Under the pieces are notes generated by a model. The model had not been told where the DNA came from and searched no databases. It was given only the letters and a program-made list of their open reading frames with translations. Positions 16,357-24,688 of a DNA stretch of 64,000 bases are shown one piece after another. Position 1 is the first letter of the stretch. Each line of letters opens with the position of its first letter. A program made the position numbers and the translations under genes. Source of the stretch: an uncultured Treponema sp. Its GTDB lineage: Bacteria; Spirochaetota; Spirochaetia; Treponematales; Treponemataceae. The stretch covers positions 124,001 through 188,000 of the forward strand of contig CAJUBD010000003.1 of assembly GCA_910584475.1 (NCBI GenBank), written 5' to 3'.

Positions 16357-17310
16357 CTATTCTTTTACAGAACCCATCGTAACGCCGCTTATGATGTAAC
16401 GGGACATAAAGCAGTAGAACAAGATAATCGGAACAAGCGAAACCGCGATACCCATATAAATAGCACCGTATTCCGTGCGGTAAATGTCGCCGCGCAAAAG
16501 TTGCACCAAAACAGGCAAGGTTTTCTTGTTGTCGCTTTGAAGCAAAACCATCGGAGTAACGAAGTTGTTCCAGTTCGCTACAAATCCGAAAATGGCTTGA
16601 GTCGCCAAAGCCGGCTGCATAATCGGCACGATGAGCTGGTTGAAGATTCTGAATTCACCTGCGCCGTCAATTCGTCCCGCGTCAATCAGTTCAAGCGAAA
16701 GCACCGAAGCCATGTATTGCCGCATAAATAGAACCGTCGCCGAACTCGCGATGGCAGGAATAATCAACGGAATGAAACTGTCCAAAAGGTGGATTCGCGC
16801 CATGAACTGGTAGAAACCGATGAACGAGATTGATGCAGGAATCATCATAATCACCATGATGAACGCCCACACAATCGTCTTTCCCCTGAAACGGTAAACG
16901 TGAATTGAATACGCCGTCAATGTGGAAAAATACAAGTTCAAAATCGTGGCGCAAGTAGCTACAATCGCCGAGTTCAAAAAACCCTGCCAAATTTGGAACT
17001 TTCCGCCTTTGAAGTTCAAAATCCAGTCGCCAATGGCGATGTACTGATATTTGTCACCGGCATTCTTGAGCGTTTCCATAAGTTTTCCGCCCGCCGCCAC
17101 TTTCAATCCTGATCCGGTCGTTACCAAAATGTTCCAGTTGTTGACAAGACTTTTTCCGGGCAAAATTGCAAGACCAGCGTTGATTTGCTCCGTTGTGCGC
17201 GTGGAATTCACGAGCATTATCCAAATCGGAACAATCGCGACCAAAGCGAAGAAAATCATAGCAATGTATATAAGCGTCTTTTGTATTGTCTTATAAGATT
17301 TGTATTCCAT
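16357..17310 (-). CDS. Carbohydrate ABC transporter permease, MalG type
   Basis: 317 aa inner-membrane subunit. Hydrophobic segments start at about 13-34, and the cytoplasmic EAA-type loop is visible as ELIDAGRIDGAGEFRIFNQLIVPIMQP, the contact site for the ATPase. The periplasmic loop after TM1 is unusually long (about 100 residues). It lies 9 bp after the MalF-type partner. No ATPase is encoded in the window, so the importer presumably borrows a shared MsmK/UgpC-like ATPase. Confidence 0.9.
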   Translation of the reverse strand: MEYKSYKTIQKTLIYIAMIFFALVAIVPIWIMLVNSTRTTEQINAGLAILPGKSLVNNWNILVTTGSGLKVAAGGKLMETLKNAGDKYQYIAIGDWILNFKGGKFQIWQGFLNSAIVATCATILNLYFSTLTAYSIHVYRFRGKTIVWAFIMVIMMIPASISFIGFYQFMARIHLLDSFIPLIIPAIASSATVLFMRQYMASVLSLELIDAGRIDGAGEFRIFNQLIVPIMQPALATQAIFGFVANWNNFVTPMVLLQSDNKKTLPVLVQLLRGDIYRTEYGAIYMGIAVSLVPIILFYCFMSRYIISGVTMGSVKE

Positions 17311-17319
17311 ATTTTTCTC

Positions 17320-18291
17320 CTACTTCCTTTTCTTTAAATCGCTTCGATCTTTCAGAATGTACTGCATAAAGAAAGAAAGGATTATAGTGATTATGAATAC
17401 GCCCATGGCGATTGTGGAAGCATAGCCATATTGGTTTGTTCCTTGGAACGCCGTGTTATACATATACAAAACCATCGTGCGAATCTTGTAGTCAGGACCG
17501 CCGCGCATATCCGTCAAAAGGAACGGAATTTCAAAGAGTTGCATGCCGCCGATTACAGAAGTCACCATCAAATAAAGCATCATCGGGCGCAAAAGCGGAA
17601 GCGTTATATACCAAGTTTGCTGACTCTGAGTCGCGCCGTCGACAACCGCGCTTTCATACAAAGACGGAGAAATCGAAGTGATGCCCGCCATAAGCATAAT
17701 CAAAGTCTGACCGCACCACATCCACCATTGGATGAAAGAGACGATTCCTCGCGACCACACAGGGCTGCGGAAGAATTGAATCGCTTCTTTTATGACATCG
17801 CCATTGTCTCGAACAACGGTCGCCTGAATTCCCAATTTCGTGAAAAACTGGTTGATCGGTCCGATTGGATATGCGAAAAGGCTTCGGAACAAAATCGCAA
17901 TCGAAGCAGCAGTAAGAAGGTTCGGCAAATAGAAAAGCGCACGGAAAAGGTTTTTGCCTTTTAAGTCGCTCAAAGTCGGATCTGTAAAAATAACCGCGAA
18001 AATAAGCGCGATTCCCAATTGCGGAACAAAGTTAAAACCCCACATTATGAATGTGTTGCCAACCGCGCCCCAAAAGTTAGTGTCTTTGACAAGTTTTGCC
18101 CAGTTGGCAAAACCAAGCCATTCGGCTTCTCCAAAAGTCTGAAACTTGTTCAAACCTGTGAACGAAAGTAAAATTGTATATAAAGTAGGCCAAAAATTGA
18201 AAATCAAATAGACAATGATGAACGGCAAGACAAAGAAAACGCCGTACTTTGCCAATTTGGCTTCGGAACCTTTCACTCTTGCATTTGGCAT
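17320..18291 (-). CDS. Carbohydrate ABC transporter permease, UgpA/MalF type
   Basis: 323 aa with about six TM helices (first at about 17-37) and the EAA loop ESAVVDGATQSQQTWYITLPLLRP. Forms the heterodimeric channel with the next gene. Separated from the upstream binding-protein gene by 160 bp holding a hairpin (about 18370-18405), an arrangement that often gives more binding protein than permease. Confidence 0.9.
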   Translation of the reverse strand: MPNARVKGSEAKLAKYGVFFVLPFIIVYLIFNFWPTLYTILLSFTGLNKFQTFGEAEWLGFANWAKLVKDTNFWGAVGNTFIMWGFNFVPQLGIALIFAVIFTDPTLSDLKGKNLFRALFYLPNLLTAASIAILFRSLFAYPIGPINQFFTKLGIQATVVRDNGDVIKEAIQFFRSPVWSRGIVSFIQWWMWCGQTLIMLMAGITSISPSLYESAVVDGATQSQQTWYITLPLLRPMMLYLMVTSVIGGMQLFEIPFLLTDMRGGPDYKIRTMVLYMYNTAFQGTNQYGYASTIAMGVFIITIILSFFMQYILKDRSDLKKRK

Positions 18292-18369
18292 TCTTTCCTC
18301 CTTATTTTCATTCGTGAAATCGGTGCGTTAGCAAGAAAACACAGCGCGAAAAAAAACTCAAAAAAAAAG

Positions 18370-18405
18370 CGCGGTATGACAAACTATGCCGAATGTCACA
18401 CCGCA
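18370..18405 (-). promoter_or_regulatory. Intercistronic hairpin between binding protein and permeases
   Basis: GGTATGACA and TGTCACACC arms with GCGC extensions; imperfect stem. Likely an mRNA 3' stabiliser or attenuator that sets different levels of the binding protein and permeases. Confidence 0.45.
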
Positions 18406-18452
18406 CTTTCATACGGTGCGCTTGATAACGCACCTATTCTAGCATAACAAGT

Positions 18453-19745
18453 TTACGACTGAATTCCAAGTTCTTCCGCCACGTGCTTTTTGAAATCGGC
18501 AATGGCATCTGCCTTTGAACGCTCGCCGTTGAGGTATGAGGAAACTGCTTCTCCCCAGAAGCCTTCGATGGCTTGGTCTGTTCCCTGGCAGAGTTTTCCG
18601 TCTACGTGGTTCGCCATCTCGGCAAATTCCGCATAGTGGTTCTGTCCGGCAAGGAACGGCTCGCTGTATGTGTCCTTAATCTTGTTGATGACGTTGTTGT
18701 TGGAAACCATGTCGCCAGTGTCTTTCGCCCATCTCTCGAGGAATCCATCGTCCGTACCGACATACATCAAGAATTCTTTGGCAAGTTCAGGAACTTTTGT
18801 TCCCTTGTAAGCGGCCACCCAAGTGCCACCCCAGCGGTAAGGAGCAGGTCCGGCGCACATGGCCCAGTCGCCCGCCGTAGTGCCGGCGTTCGGCTTGAGC
18901 GTGTAGTGCAAGCCCCAAGTCGGGAGGAAGTAAGAGAACACTTCGACAGCGTTTCCACTTTCGTCCTTCAATTCGCCCTTCATTCCAGCGAACCAACCTT
19001 CCGCCCACTGTCCTTGGCGTCCTTCGAGACCTTCTTCTTTGAGGACTTTGCACATATCCATGTATTCTTCCATAATCGGATCGACTACGAGTTTGCCGTT
19101 CTGTACCCAAGGTCCTTTGCGTCCGCCGTAGTATGGGTTGAAGAGGTCGCCTGTCGTAGAAACGATGACGCACGCTCCGTTTGACTTGTTCTTGATGTCG
19201 CGGGCAGTCGCGAGGAACGCATCCCAATCCTTGAGAGCAGCCTGAACGGCGGCAGGATCATCCGTGCCGAGATATTTCTTTGCCAAAGAGCGGCGATAGA
19301 AAACAGCTCCAGGAGCAGCCTGCCAAGACACAGCGTAAACGCGGCCATTGAGAGTTCCGATTTCGCCAGGATAGGCGATCATCTTGTTTCTCACGGCATT
19401 GTACTCGTCGGTGATGTCGAGCAAAAGCTTGTCGCCCTGATCAACATATTTGCGAACGAAAGCATTTTCCAATGCCATTACGTCAGGCGCGCCGTTTCCA
19501 GAAGCGAGAACAGGATCCAATTTGTTGGGGAACTGATCTGTAGGCGTGAGAGAATATTCCACCTCAACGCCAGGATGTGACGGCTTGTAGTAGTTGTCGA
19601 TCATTGTCTGAAGTTCATCTGTGAACGACCAGACAACCAACTTGTTTGCATTCTTACCAGAAGCAGACTTCTTACCACAGCTTGTCACGGAAAAAAGCAT
19701 TGCCGCGACAGCAACCGTAGAAAGAATAACATAACTCTTTTTCAT
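18453..19745 (-). CDS. Sugar ABC transporter solute-binding lipoprotein
   Basis: 430 aa from the ATG preceded by GGAGG. Signal peptide with lipobox FSVTSC (Cys near 23) followed by GKKSASGKN linker: membrane-anchored binding protein. NKLVVWSFTDELQTMIDNYYK is the usual opening of family 1 extracellular solute-binding proteins for oligosaccharides. Substrate unknown: flanked by a GH94 phosphorylase and a galactanase, cello- or galacto-oligosaccharides are both plausible. First gene of an importer operon. Confidence 0.9.
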   Translation of the reverse strand: MKKSYVILSTVAVAAMLFSVTSCGKKSASGKNANKLVVWSFTDELQTMIDNYYKPSHPGVEVEYSLTPTDQFPNKLDPVLASGNGAPDVMALENAFVRKYVDQGDKLLLDITDEYNAVRNKMIAYPGEIGTLNGRVYAVSWQAAPGAVFYRRSLAKKYLGTDDPAAVQAALKDWDAFLATARDIKNKSNGACVIVSTTGDLFNPYYGGRKGPWVQNGKLVVDPIMEEYMDMCKVLKEEGLEGRQGQWAEGWFAGMKGELKDESGNAVEVFSYFLPTWGLHYTLKPNAGTTAGDWAMCAGPAPYRWGGTWVAAYKGTKVPELAKEFLMYVGTDDGFLERWAKDTGDMVSNNNVINKIKDTYSEPFLAGQNHYAEFAEMANHVDGKLCQGTDQAIEGFWGEAVSSYLNGERSKADAIADFKKHVAEELGIQS

Positions 19746-19878
19746 ATTTCCTCCAGGATATATGATTTTGTGAAATGAAGGAAAACAAAATTGCATAAAG
19801 CAACCAACTTTCCTTTTCTAATATTATCCCACGGCTTTTCATTTTTGTCAACAAAAAATTCAAAAAAAACGCAAAAAA

Positions 19879-19904
19879 GCCCGAAAAATTATGCTTTTTC
19901 GGGC
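19879..19904 (-). terminator. Intrinsic terminator of the galactanase gene
   Basis: GCCCGAAAAA and TTTTTCGGGC arms; on the minus strand the stem is followed by six U. Placed 150 bp after the GH53 stop codon. Confidence 0.75.
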
Positions 19905-19931
19905 CAGATGGTTTTTCTTACTCTAAATAAT

Positions 19932-20018
19932 GCAACATTTAAATTTAGCGGCTGAAATATCGCCGCTAAATTTAATACGAGTTTTCTGTGAAAACTCGCT
20001 TATTTTTATGGAAGGAAG
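19932..20018 (-). repeat. Modular hairpin element, copy d (partial, reverse)
   Basis: M4 stem AAATTTAGCGG/CCGCTAAATTT (19941-19973) followed by M3 CGAGTTTTC/GAAAACTCG (19978-19998) and the usual A/T linker; M2 and M1 missing. Confidence 0.65.
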
Positions 20019-20052
20019 GTCTCGACACGCTCAACCTACGCATGAATGAAAA

Positions 20053-22023
20053 TTACTTTTGCGGCGTAAGGACAAAATCGTCAAAACTGCCCCACGCTTT
20101 TGCGGGAAGCTCCGCCTCCGCGCCGATTGTAACAGTTCCGTCCGCGCCCACGACAATATCCTGAATGTCCGGCGTAAAGAACGCGCGCCATCCATCGGTA
20201 AACGTTTTTTGGCGATATTCTTTTCCGCCCGAAACGGCAAAAAGGAAAATCTGCTGGTCTTCGCGCTTTCCGGCGTCTCCTCCGTGAAGCACCATCGAAG
20301 CCTTGTATTTTCCGGGCGCGAGTCCGCTCACCGTCTGGCCCACCTTGAAATGAATTGGCGATTCAGAATAATAATGCAAGGCCTTAGTGCCGCTTTTTGC
20401 GTCGGTCTGCTTGTCCATCACGAAAAGCTCGTTCATGTCGGAAAGATTTTCGATATTCCACATCGAAACGTCGGCTTCTTCAAACGAAGGATTTTCCACG
20501 TAATTCAGCTCGATTGCGGCGACGCGAGCCAAAACTGGCACAACATCGTCGGCACGAACTTTATATTCTGCCACGCCGCGCAAAGGAATTTCTTCCACAG
20601 GAATGCCGTCGTCCGTGGTGGCGTTCCATTTTACATTTATCGTAGATTTTGAGCCGTCGTTGTTCACGACGTTGACTTGCTCGGGCAAAGTCAATTTTTC
20701 GCCAAGCCGAACTCGCACGTCAATCTCCTCGGCTACATCCGGATGGACAGGTGCGTCCGCGCCGACTCCCGCCAAGCCCCACGCGGCAAGAGAAGCGAGC
20801 GGATTTCCGTCAAAATCGAAAAGCGCCTGGTTGTCCCAAGCCGAGCCTCCATAATAAACTCCGGCATCGTCGGGGTCATAAATTGAAGCATAACTTGAAG
20901 CCCAGCCTGAGCCGTGTTTTTCCCACAAAACTTGGCGACTTGCGCGGTCATTTCCGGGCACTGGAAGCCAAGCCGGCTCCCAATAGAAAACGCCCAAAGC
21001 TTTAGGTCCGATGGCGGAAATGTCGTTGATGTAGTCCCAAATGCAATTCGCCTGACCTTGCACGGAAACCGCGTAAGGTCGAGCCACGGCAGAATCTTCG
21101 GAAACGGAATTTCCATTGTTGTCGCCGTCATCGTAAGTATACGCCCAAGAAAATTCCGCCACCATCACTTCTTTGCCAGTCGCCTCGGAAACATCTTTCA
21201 AAACCTTCGCCAAATCCTTCGTGCCCAAATGCCAGAAAGGATAGTCGCTCGAGGCAAAAACATCGTAGTCCACTTTGTTGTGGTCGAGAATCTGCGCGAT
21301 ATGCAAATATTCGCCTTCCTTTTCAGGATTCGTAAAATGCAGCACGATCTTGATGTCCTTGGAAATCTCGCGGATGGCCTTCGCACCGGCGTTCATCATT
21401 TTGCAAACGTTCATCCAGTTCTTTTCGCCGCACATTCCGGTCGTGGTTTCGTTTCCCACTTGAACCATTCCCACAATCGCGCCGTTTTTGCGCAAAGCCT
21501 TCAAACTTTCTTTTGTGTAATCATAAATTGCGTCGCATTTTTGCGCGACATCCATTTTTTCCCAAGCGCGGGGAGCCTTTTGCTTTTGCGGATCCGCCCA
21601 AAAATCGGAATAATGGAAATCCACCAAAAGCGGCAAATCGTATTTCGCCGCGCGTTTTCCGATTTCGATTGCGGTTTGCAAATCGTTGTTGCCGCCGCCG
21701 AAACTGTTTCCATTGTCGTCATAAGGATTCACCCAGACGCGCACGCGGATATAGTTCACGCCGTTTTCGCGCAAGATTTTGAAAAGGTCTTCTTCTTTTC
21801 CGTCAAAGTCGCGGAAAACCACGCCGCTTTTTTCAAGCGAAATCACGGTGGAAACGTCGACGCCGCGAATGAAATCATCGCGCGCCGTCTCGGATTTCGG
21901 TAAAATCAAGCCTGGATTTTCGGGAATGACAGTCGTAACTTTTGCCTTTTTCGAGCATCCGAACGCGCACATCGCCAAAGTAATTCCTCCCGCCACCATA
22001 GCAATTTTAGAAATATTTTTCAT
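20053..22023 (-). CDS. ganB: GH53 arabinogalactan endo-beta-1,4-galactanase, lipoprotein
   Basis: 656 aa from the ATG with an AAGGAG site. Cleaves beta-1,4-galactan of pectin side chains. Signal peptide with lipobox LAMCAFGC (Cys about 23), then the GH53 barrel (about 45-420) with the acid/base Glu192 in VGNETTTG and nucleophile Glu290 in VAEFSWAYT, and FYWEPAWLP near its end. Next comes an Ig-like linker domain (about 425-500) and a C-terminal beta-sandwich (about 505-656, VENPSFEEADVSMWNI at its start) that looks like a carbohydrate-binding module. Downstream of ganSPQ-like genes but separated by a terminator, so it has its own promoter. A hairpin element sits directly upstream and supplies the ribosome-binding site. 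Confidence 0.9.
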   Translation of the reverse strand: MKNISKIAMVAGGITLAMCAFGCSKKAKVTTVIPENPGLILPKSETARDDFIRGVDVSTVISLEKSGVVFRDFDGKEEDLFKILRENGVNYIRVRVWVNPYDDNGNSFGGGNNDLQTAIEIGKRAAKYDLPLLVDFHYSDFWADPQKQKAPRAWEKMDVAQKCDAIYDYTKESLKALRKNGAIVGMVQVGNETTTGMCGEKNWMNVCKMMNAGAKAIREISKDIKIVLHFTNPEKEGEYLHIAQILDHNKVDYDVFASSDYPFWHLGTKDLAKVLKDVSEATGKEVMVAEFSWAYTYDDGDNNGNSVSEDSAVARPYAVSVQGQANCIWDYINDISAIGPKALGVFYWEPAWLPVPGNDRASRQVLWEKHGSGWASSYASIYDPDDAGVYYGGSAWDNQALFDFDGNPLASLAAWGLAGVGADAPVHPDVAEEIDVRVRLGEKLTLPEQVNVVNNDGSKSTINVKWNATTDDGIPVEEIPLRGVAEYKVRADDVVPVLARVAAIELNYVENPSFEEADVSMWNIENLSDMNELFVMDKQTDAKSGTKALHYYSESPIHFKVGQTVSGLAPGKYKASMVLHGGDAGKREDQQIFLFAVSGGKEYRQKTFTDGWRAFFTPDIQDIVVGADGTVTIGAEAELPAKAWGSFDDFVLTPQK

Positions 22024-22029
22024 AATCTT

Positions 22030-22145
22030 CTCCTTGATTTTCAAGTTTCGCGACTTTTTCAATTTTCGCGAAACTTGAAAAAGTCGTTTCGCAATGAAAT
22101 GAGAAACGACGGTAAATAACGAGTTTGCGAAGCAAACTCGTAGTC
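22030..22145 (+). repeat. Modular hairpin element, copy e (M1-M2-M3)
   Basis: M1 with long arms (about 22039-22080), M2 (22083-22110, outer arms GTCGTTTC/GAAACGAC) and M3 (22120-22140, GAGTTTGC/GCAAACTC). M4 is absent. Its left edge read on the minus strand, AAAATCAAGGAG, is the ribosome-binding site of the galactanase gene. Confidence 0.75.
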
Positions 22146-22222
22146 AAAGGTTGTCGCGCAATTTGCCATGCGAATTTTCGCCACGAGCTTTCGACGCGTC
22201 CAACTTCCGATACATTAAAACT

Positions 22223-22256
22223 AAAAAAATCCGCGCGGAAATTGCGCGGATTTTTT
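22223..22256 (-). terminator. Intrinsic terminator after the galactan importer operon
   Basis: AAAAAAATCCGCGC and GCGCGGATTTTTT arms; works on both strands. It lies 40 bp past the stop of the MalG-type gene. Confidence 0.8.
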
Positions 22257-22293
22257 GCTTGTTCTTTTGAGCGAATTTTTCCGCGAAAGAAAA

Positions 22294-23151
22294 TTATTCT
22301 TTTACCGCGCCCGCGCCCATACTCATCATCATCGCCTTTTGGGTAAAGATGAAGAAAATGACAAACGGAATCGCGATGATAATCGAGCCTGCGGCAAACG
22401 TCGTGAATTCGTTTTTCTTGTCAGTGACGAAACTGAACAAGCCGAGCGCGAGCGTCTGCTTTTCCGGCGAACGCAAAATCATCTTCGGGAAAATGAAGTC
22501 CATCCACGGTCCGGTAAATGTCGTGATTCCCAAGAATGTGATGATCGGCTTTGCCACCGGCATTACGATTGTCGCCCAAATCCTGAAGTGGCTTGCGCCG
22601 TCAATTCGGGCGGCTTCGTCCAAACTTTTCGGAATCGTATCAATGTAGCTTTTCACCATCCACACGTCGTAAGGAATGTTGCCGGCGATGTAGACCAAAA
22701 CCAATCCCCAAAGCGTGTCGAATCCGCCGATGCGCTGAATGATGACATAAATCGCGATCATTCCGACAAACGAGGGGAAGACTTGCAAAATGAGCAAAGA
22801 CATCAGCATCGGTTTTTTGAGCGAAAATCTGAAGCGCGAGAAAATGTACGCCGACAAAGCCGTAATCACCATCGTAATCACCGAAGTGGAGACGGCGATT
22901 TTCAATGTGTTCAAAAACCACAAGCCGTATTGCGTTTGCTTGAAAAGATATTTGAAGTGCACCCAAGTCACTCCGCGGGCGAAGGGCTTTGGATCCATAT
23001 CCGCAATCGAGTTTCCAGGAGCGACCGAACCGCTCACGACATAAATCATCGGATAAATTACCGTAAGCGAAACAATGATAAAAAACAGGACCATCAGCAC
23101 TTTTGAAATATGCTGGATGGCGCGATAACTTTTCTCTTTTTCGGATGTCAT
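22294..23151 (-). CDS. ganQ: Galacto-oligosaccharide ABC permease, GanQ/MalG type
   Basis: 285 aa, about six TM segments, EAA loop EAARIDGASHFRIWATIVMP, and a C-terminus MSMGAGAVKE typical of MalG-type subunits. The start codon overlaps the stop of the upstream permease by 4 nt (ATGA), so the two are translationally coupled. Placed in the same order as Bacillus ganS-ganP-ganQ, followed by the galactanase; this context is the reason for the name. Substrate assignment is inference. Confidence 0.85.
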   Translation of the reverse strand: MTSEKEKSYRAIQHISKVLMVLFFIIVSLTVIYPMIYVVSGSVAPGNSIADMDPKPFARGVTWVHFKYLFKQTQYGLWFLNTLKIAVSTSVITMVITALSAYIFSRFRFSLKKPMLMSLLILQVFPSFVGMIAIYVIIQRIGGFDTLWGLVLVYIAGNIPYDVWMVKSYIDTIPKSLDEAARIDGASHFRIWATIVMPVAKPIITFLGITTFTGPWMDFIFPKMILRSPEKQTLALGLFSFVTDKKNEFTTFAAGSIIIAIPFVIFFIFTQKAMMMSMGAGAVKE

Positions 23152-24473
23152 ATTTCACCCTCCTTGAAAGATTTGGTGTTGCGGAAACTGATAATCGCGA
23201 ACGGTGCCATTACCACGAAAATCAAAACGGCAATGACCGAAGCGTAGTTGTACTTGAGCAGCGTCATCGTAAGCTTGTAAATCCAAGTGACGAGAATGTC
23301 CGTCGCGCCAGCAAGTGTCGTGGTGCTGTCCGAAGTGGGTGGATTTCCGCCAGTAAGGAAGAAGATGATGCCGAAGTTGTTCAAGTTGTGCGTAAAGCTC
23401 ATGATAATCTGCGGCATCGTTTGGTACATTACAAGCGGAATCGTAATTTTGCGCAAAGTTTGTCCCGCGCTCGCGCCGTCAATTTTCGAAGCCTCGTACA
23501 AATCCGCGCCAATCGCCGTCATTGAGCCCATCGAAAGCATCATAAAATATCCGAATCCCGCCCAAAGGTTTATCACGATACACATCACTTGCGCGAGCAA
23601 GGGCGATCCAAGCCACGGAATCGGGTCTTTTATCAGGCCGAGCATTTGCAACGTCCTGTTCACTGTTCCAAAACTTCCGTTCAAAAGGTTGCGCCAAGTA
23701 ATCATCGTAACGACGGACGGAACGGCATAAGGCAAAATGAAAATGATTCTGAAAAAACCGTCGAATTTGATTTTCGCCTCGCGAAGCATGACGGCAATCA
23801 AAAGTCCGCCGATATAGCAAGTAGTCGTGGCAAAGAAAGCCCAAAGTACCGTCCACAAAGCGACGCGCCCGAATCCTTTAGACCAGTTCGTGCCGCCGCT
23901 AGTCAACGCGCGGAAATTTTCCAAGCCAACCCAATCCACGGTGTTCCCCGGCGGAATGTGATCCGGCGCGGAATAATTCGTGAACGCCACACACACTGAA
24001 AAAACAAGTGGGACGACTACGAAAATGATCAGCATCAAAACGCTCGGAGCAAGCCCCAAAAGCGGAAAACTCCCGCTCGCCAAATCGTTTAGAGTGTGCT
24101 TTGTCTGCGGAAATTCTCCAGTAATGCAATATTTTTCGTAAGTTTTTTCCGCGCTCTTTAGCGAAACAAAATAAGTTATAACAAAAATCGCCATAACCGC
24201 TATCGCCAAAATTCCGTCAATGAGCATAAAAACCGAATTGTCCCTTTTGAGAGGCGGCAAATTCGGCTGAGGTTCGCCCAAGGTGATAAGTCCGAAAATT
24301 TTCGGGCAAAAGAAAAGCGGAATCAAAGCGATGAACACGACTTCTAGCAAAGCGAAAAGCGCGCCCTTCAAATAATCTTTCAGATAAAGTAGGTGTGCCC
24401 CCCCCATAAAACACCGAGAAGCGAGCTTGATTTTCTTCATCGCGCTTCCATCCGCGGGCAATTCAGCTGCCAT
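23148..24473 (-). CDS. ganP: Galacto-oligosaccharide ABC permease, GanP/MalF type
   Basis: 441 aa, larger than usual UgpA-type permeases because of an N-terminal domain with extra TM segments (about 40-110) as in MalF/GanP. EAA loop EASKIDGASAGQTLRKITIPLV. Residues 22-25 (F-M-G-G-A) are encoded by a run of eight G (24398-24405 on the plus strand as C8), in frame here; slippage by one would truncate the protein after a few residues. The start codon follows a Pro/Asp-rich hydrophilic leader; an internal ATG (MKKIKLAS) could be the true start. Confidence 0.85.
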   Translation of the reverse strand: MAAELPADGSAMKKIKLASRCFMGGAHLLYLKDYLKGALFALLEVVFIALIPLFFCPKIFGLITLGEPQPNLPPLKRDNSVFMLIDGILAIAVMAIFVITYFVSLKSAEKTYEKYCITGEFPQTKHTLNDLASGSFPLLGLAPSVLMLIIFVVVPLVFSVCVAFTNYSAPDHIPPGNTVDWVGLENFRALTSGGTNWSKGFGRVALWTVLWAFFATTTCYIGGLLIAVMLREAKIKFDGFFRIIFILPYAVPSVVTMITWRNLLNGSFGTVNRTLQMLGLIKDPIPWLGSPLLAQVMCIVINLWAGFGYFMMLSMGSMTAIGADLYEASKIDGASAGQTLRKITIPLVMYQTMPQIIMSFTHNLNNFGIIFFLTGGNPPTSDSTTTLAGATDILVTWIYKLTMTLLKYNYASVIAVLIFVVMAPFAIISFRNTKSFKEGEI

Positions 24474-24600
24474 AGTTCCCCCTTATTTTTCCAAATGAAA
24501 AAAAACAACGACAAATGAACGGCATAAAAGACAATTCATTAATAAATTAAACTCCTCTAAAGTTGAAACTTCAGAAAATATTGAAAAAGCAGTTCAGCAA

Positions 24601-24675
24601 CCGTATAGTTGATACGGCAGTTTGCGCTTCAAACTGCCGCTAAAGCAAACGACAGTACTTTTGTCGTTTGCTTTA
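24601..24675 (-). promoter_or_regulatory. Cluster of three hairpins between ganS and ganP
   Basis: CCGTAT...ATACGG (24601-24617), GGCAGTTTG...CAAACTGCC (24616-24638) and AAAGCAAACGAC...GTCGTTTGCTTT (24642-24674). The middle one resembles the M3 hairpin of the modular elements. Between binding-protein and permease genes they likely act as attenuator or mRNA stabiliser. Confidence 0.5.
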
Positions 24676-24688
24676 TTGTGTCAAAAAA

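Larger units (their letters stand above)
19746..20052. other. Intergenic stretch: terminator and partial hairpin element
   Basis: No gene. Contains an intrinsic terminator (19879-19904) and a reverse-orientation element fragment (19932-20018). The promoter of the binding-protein gene should lie between 19746 and 19870; I see no convincing box. Confidence 0.5.
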
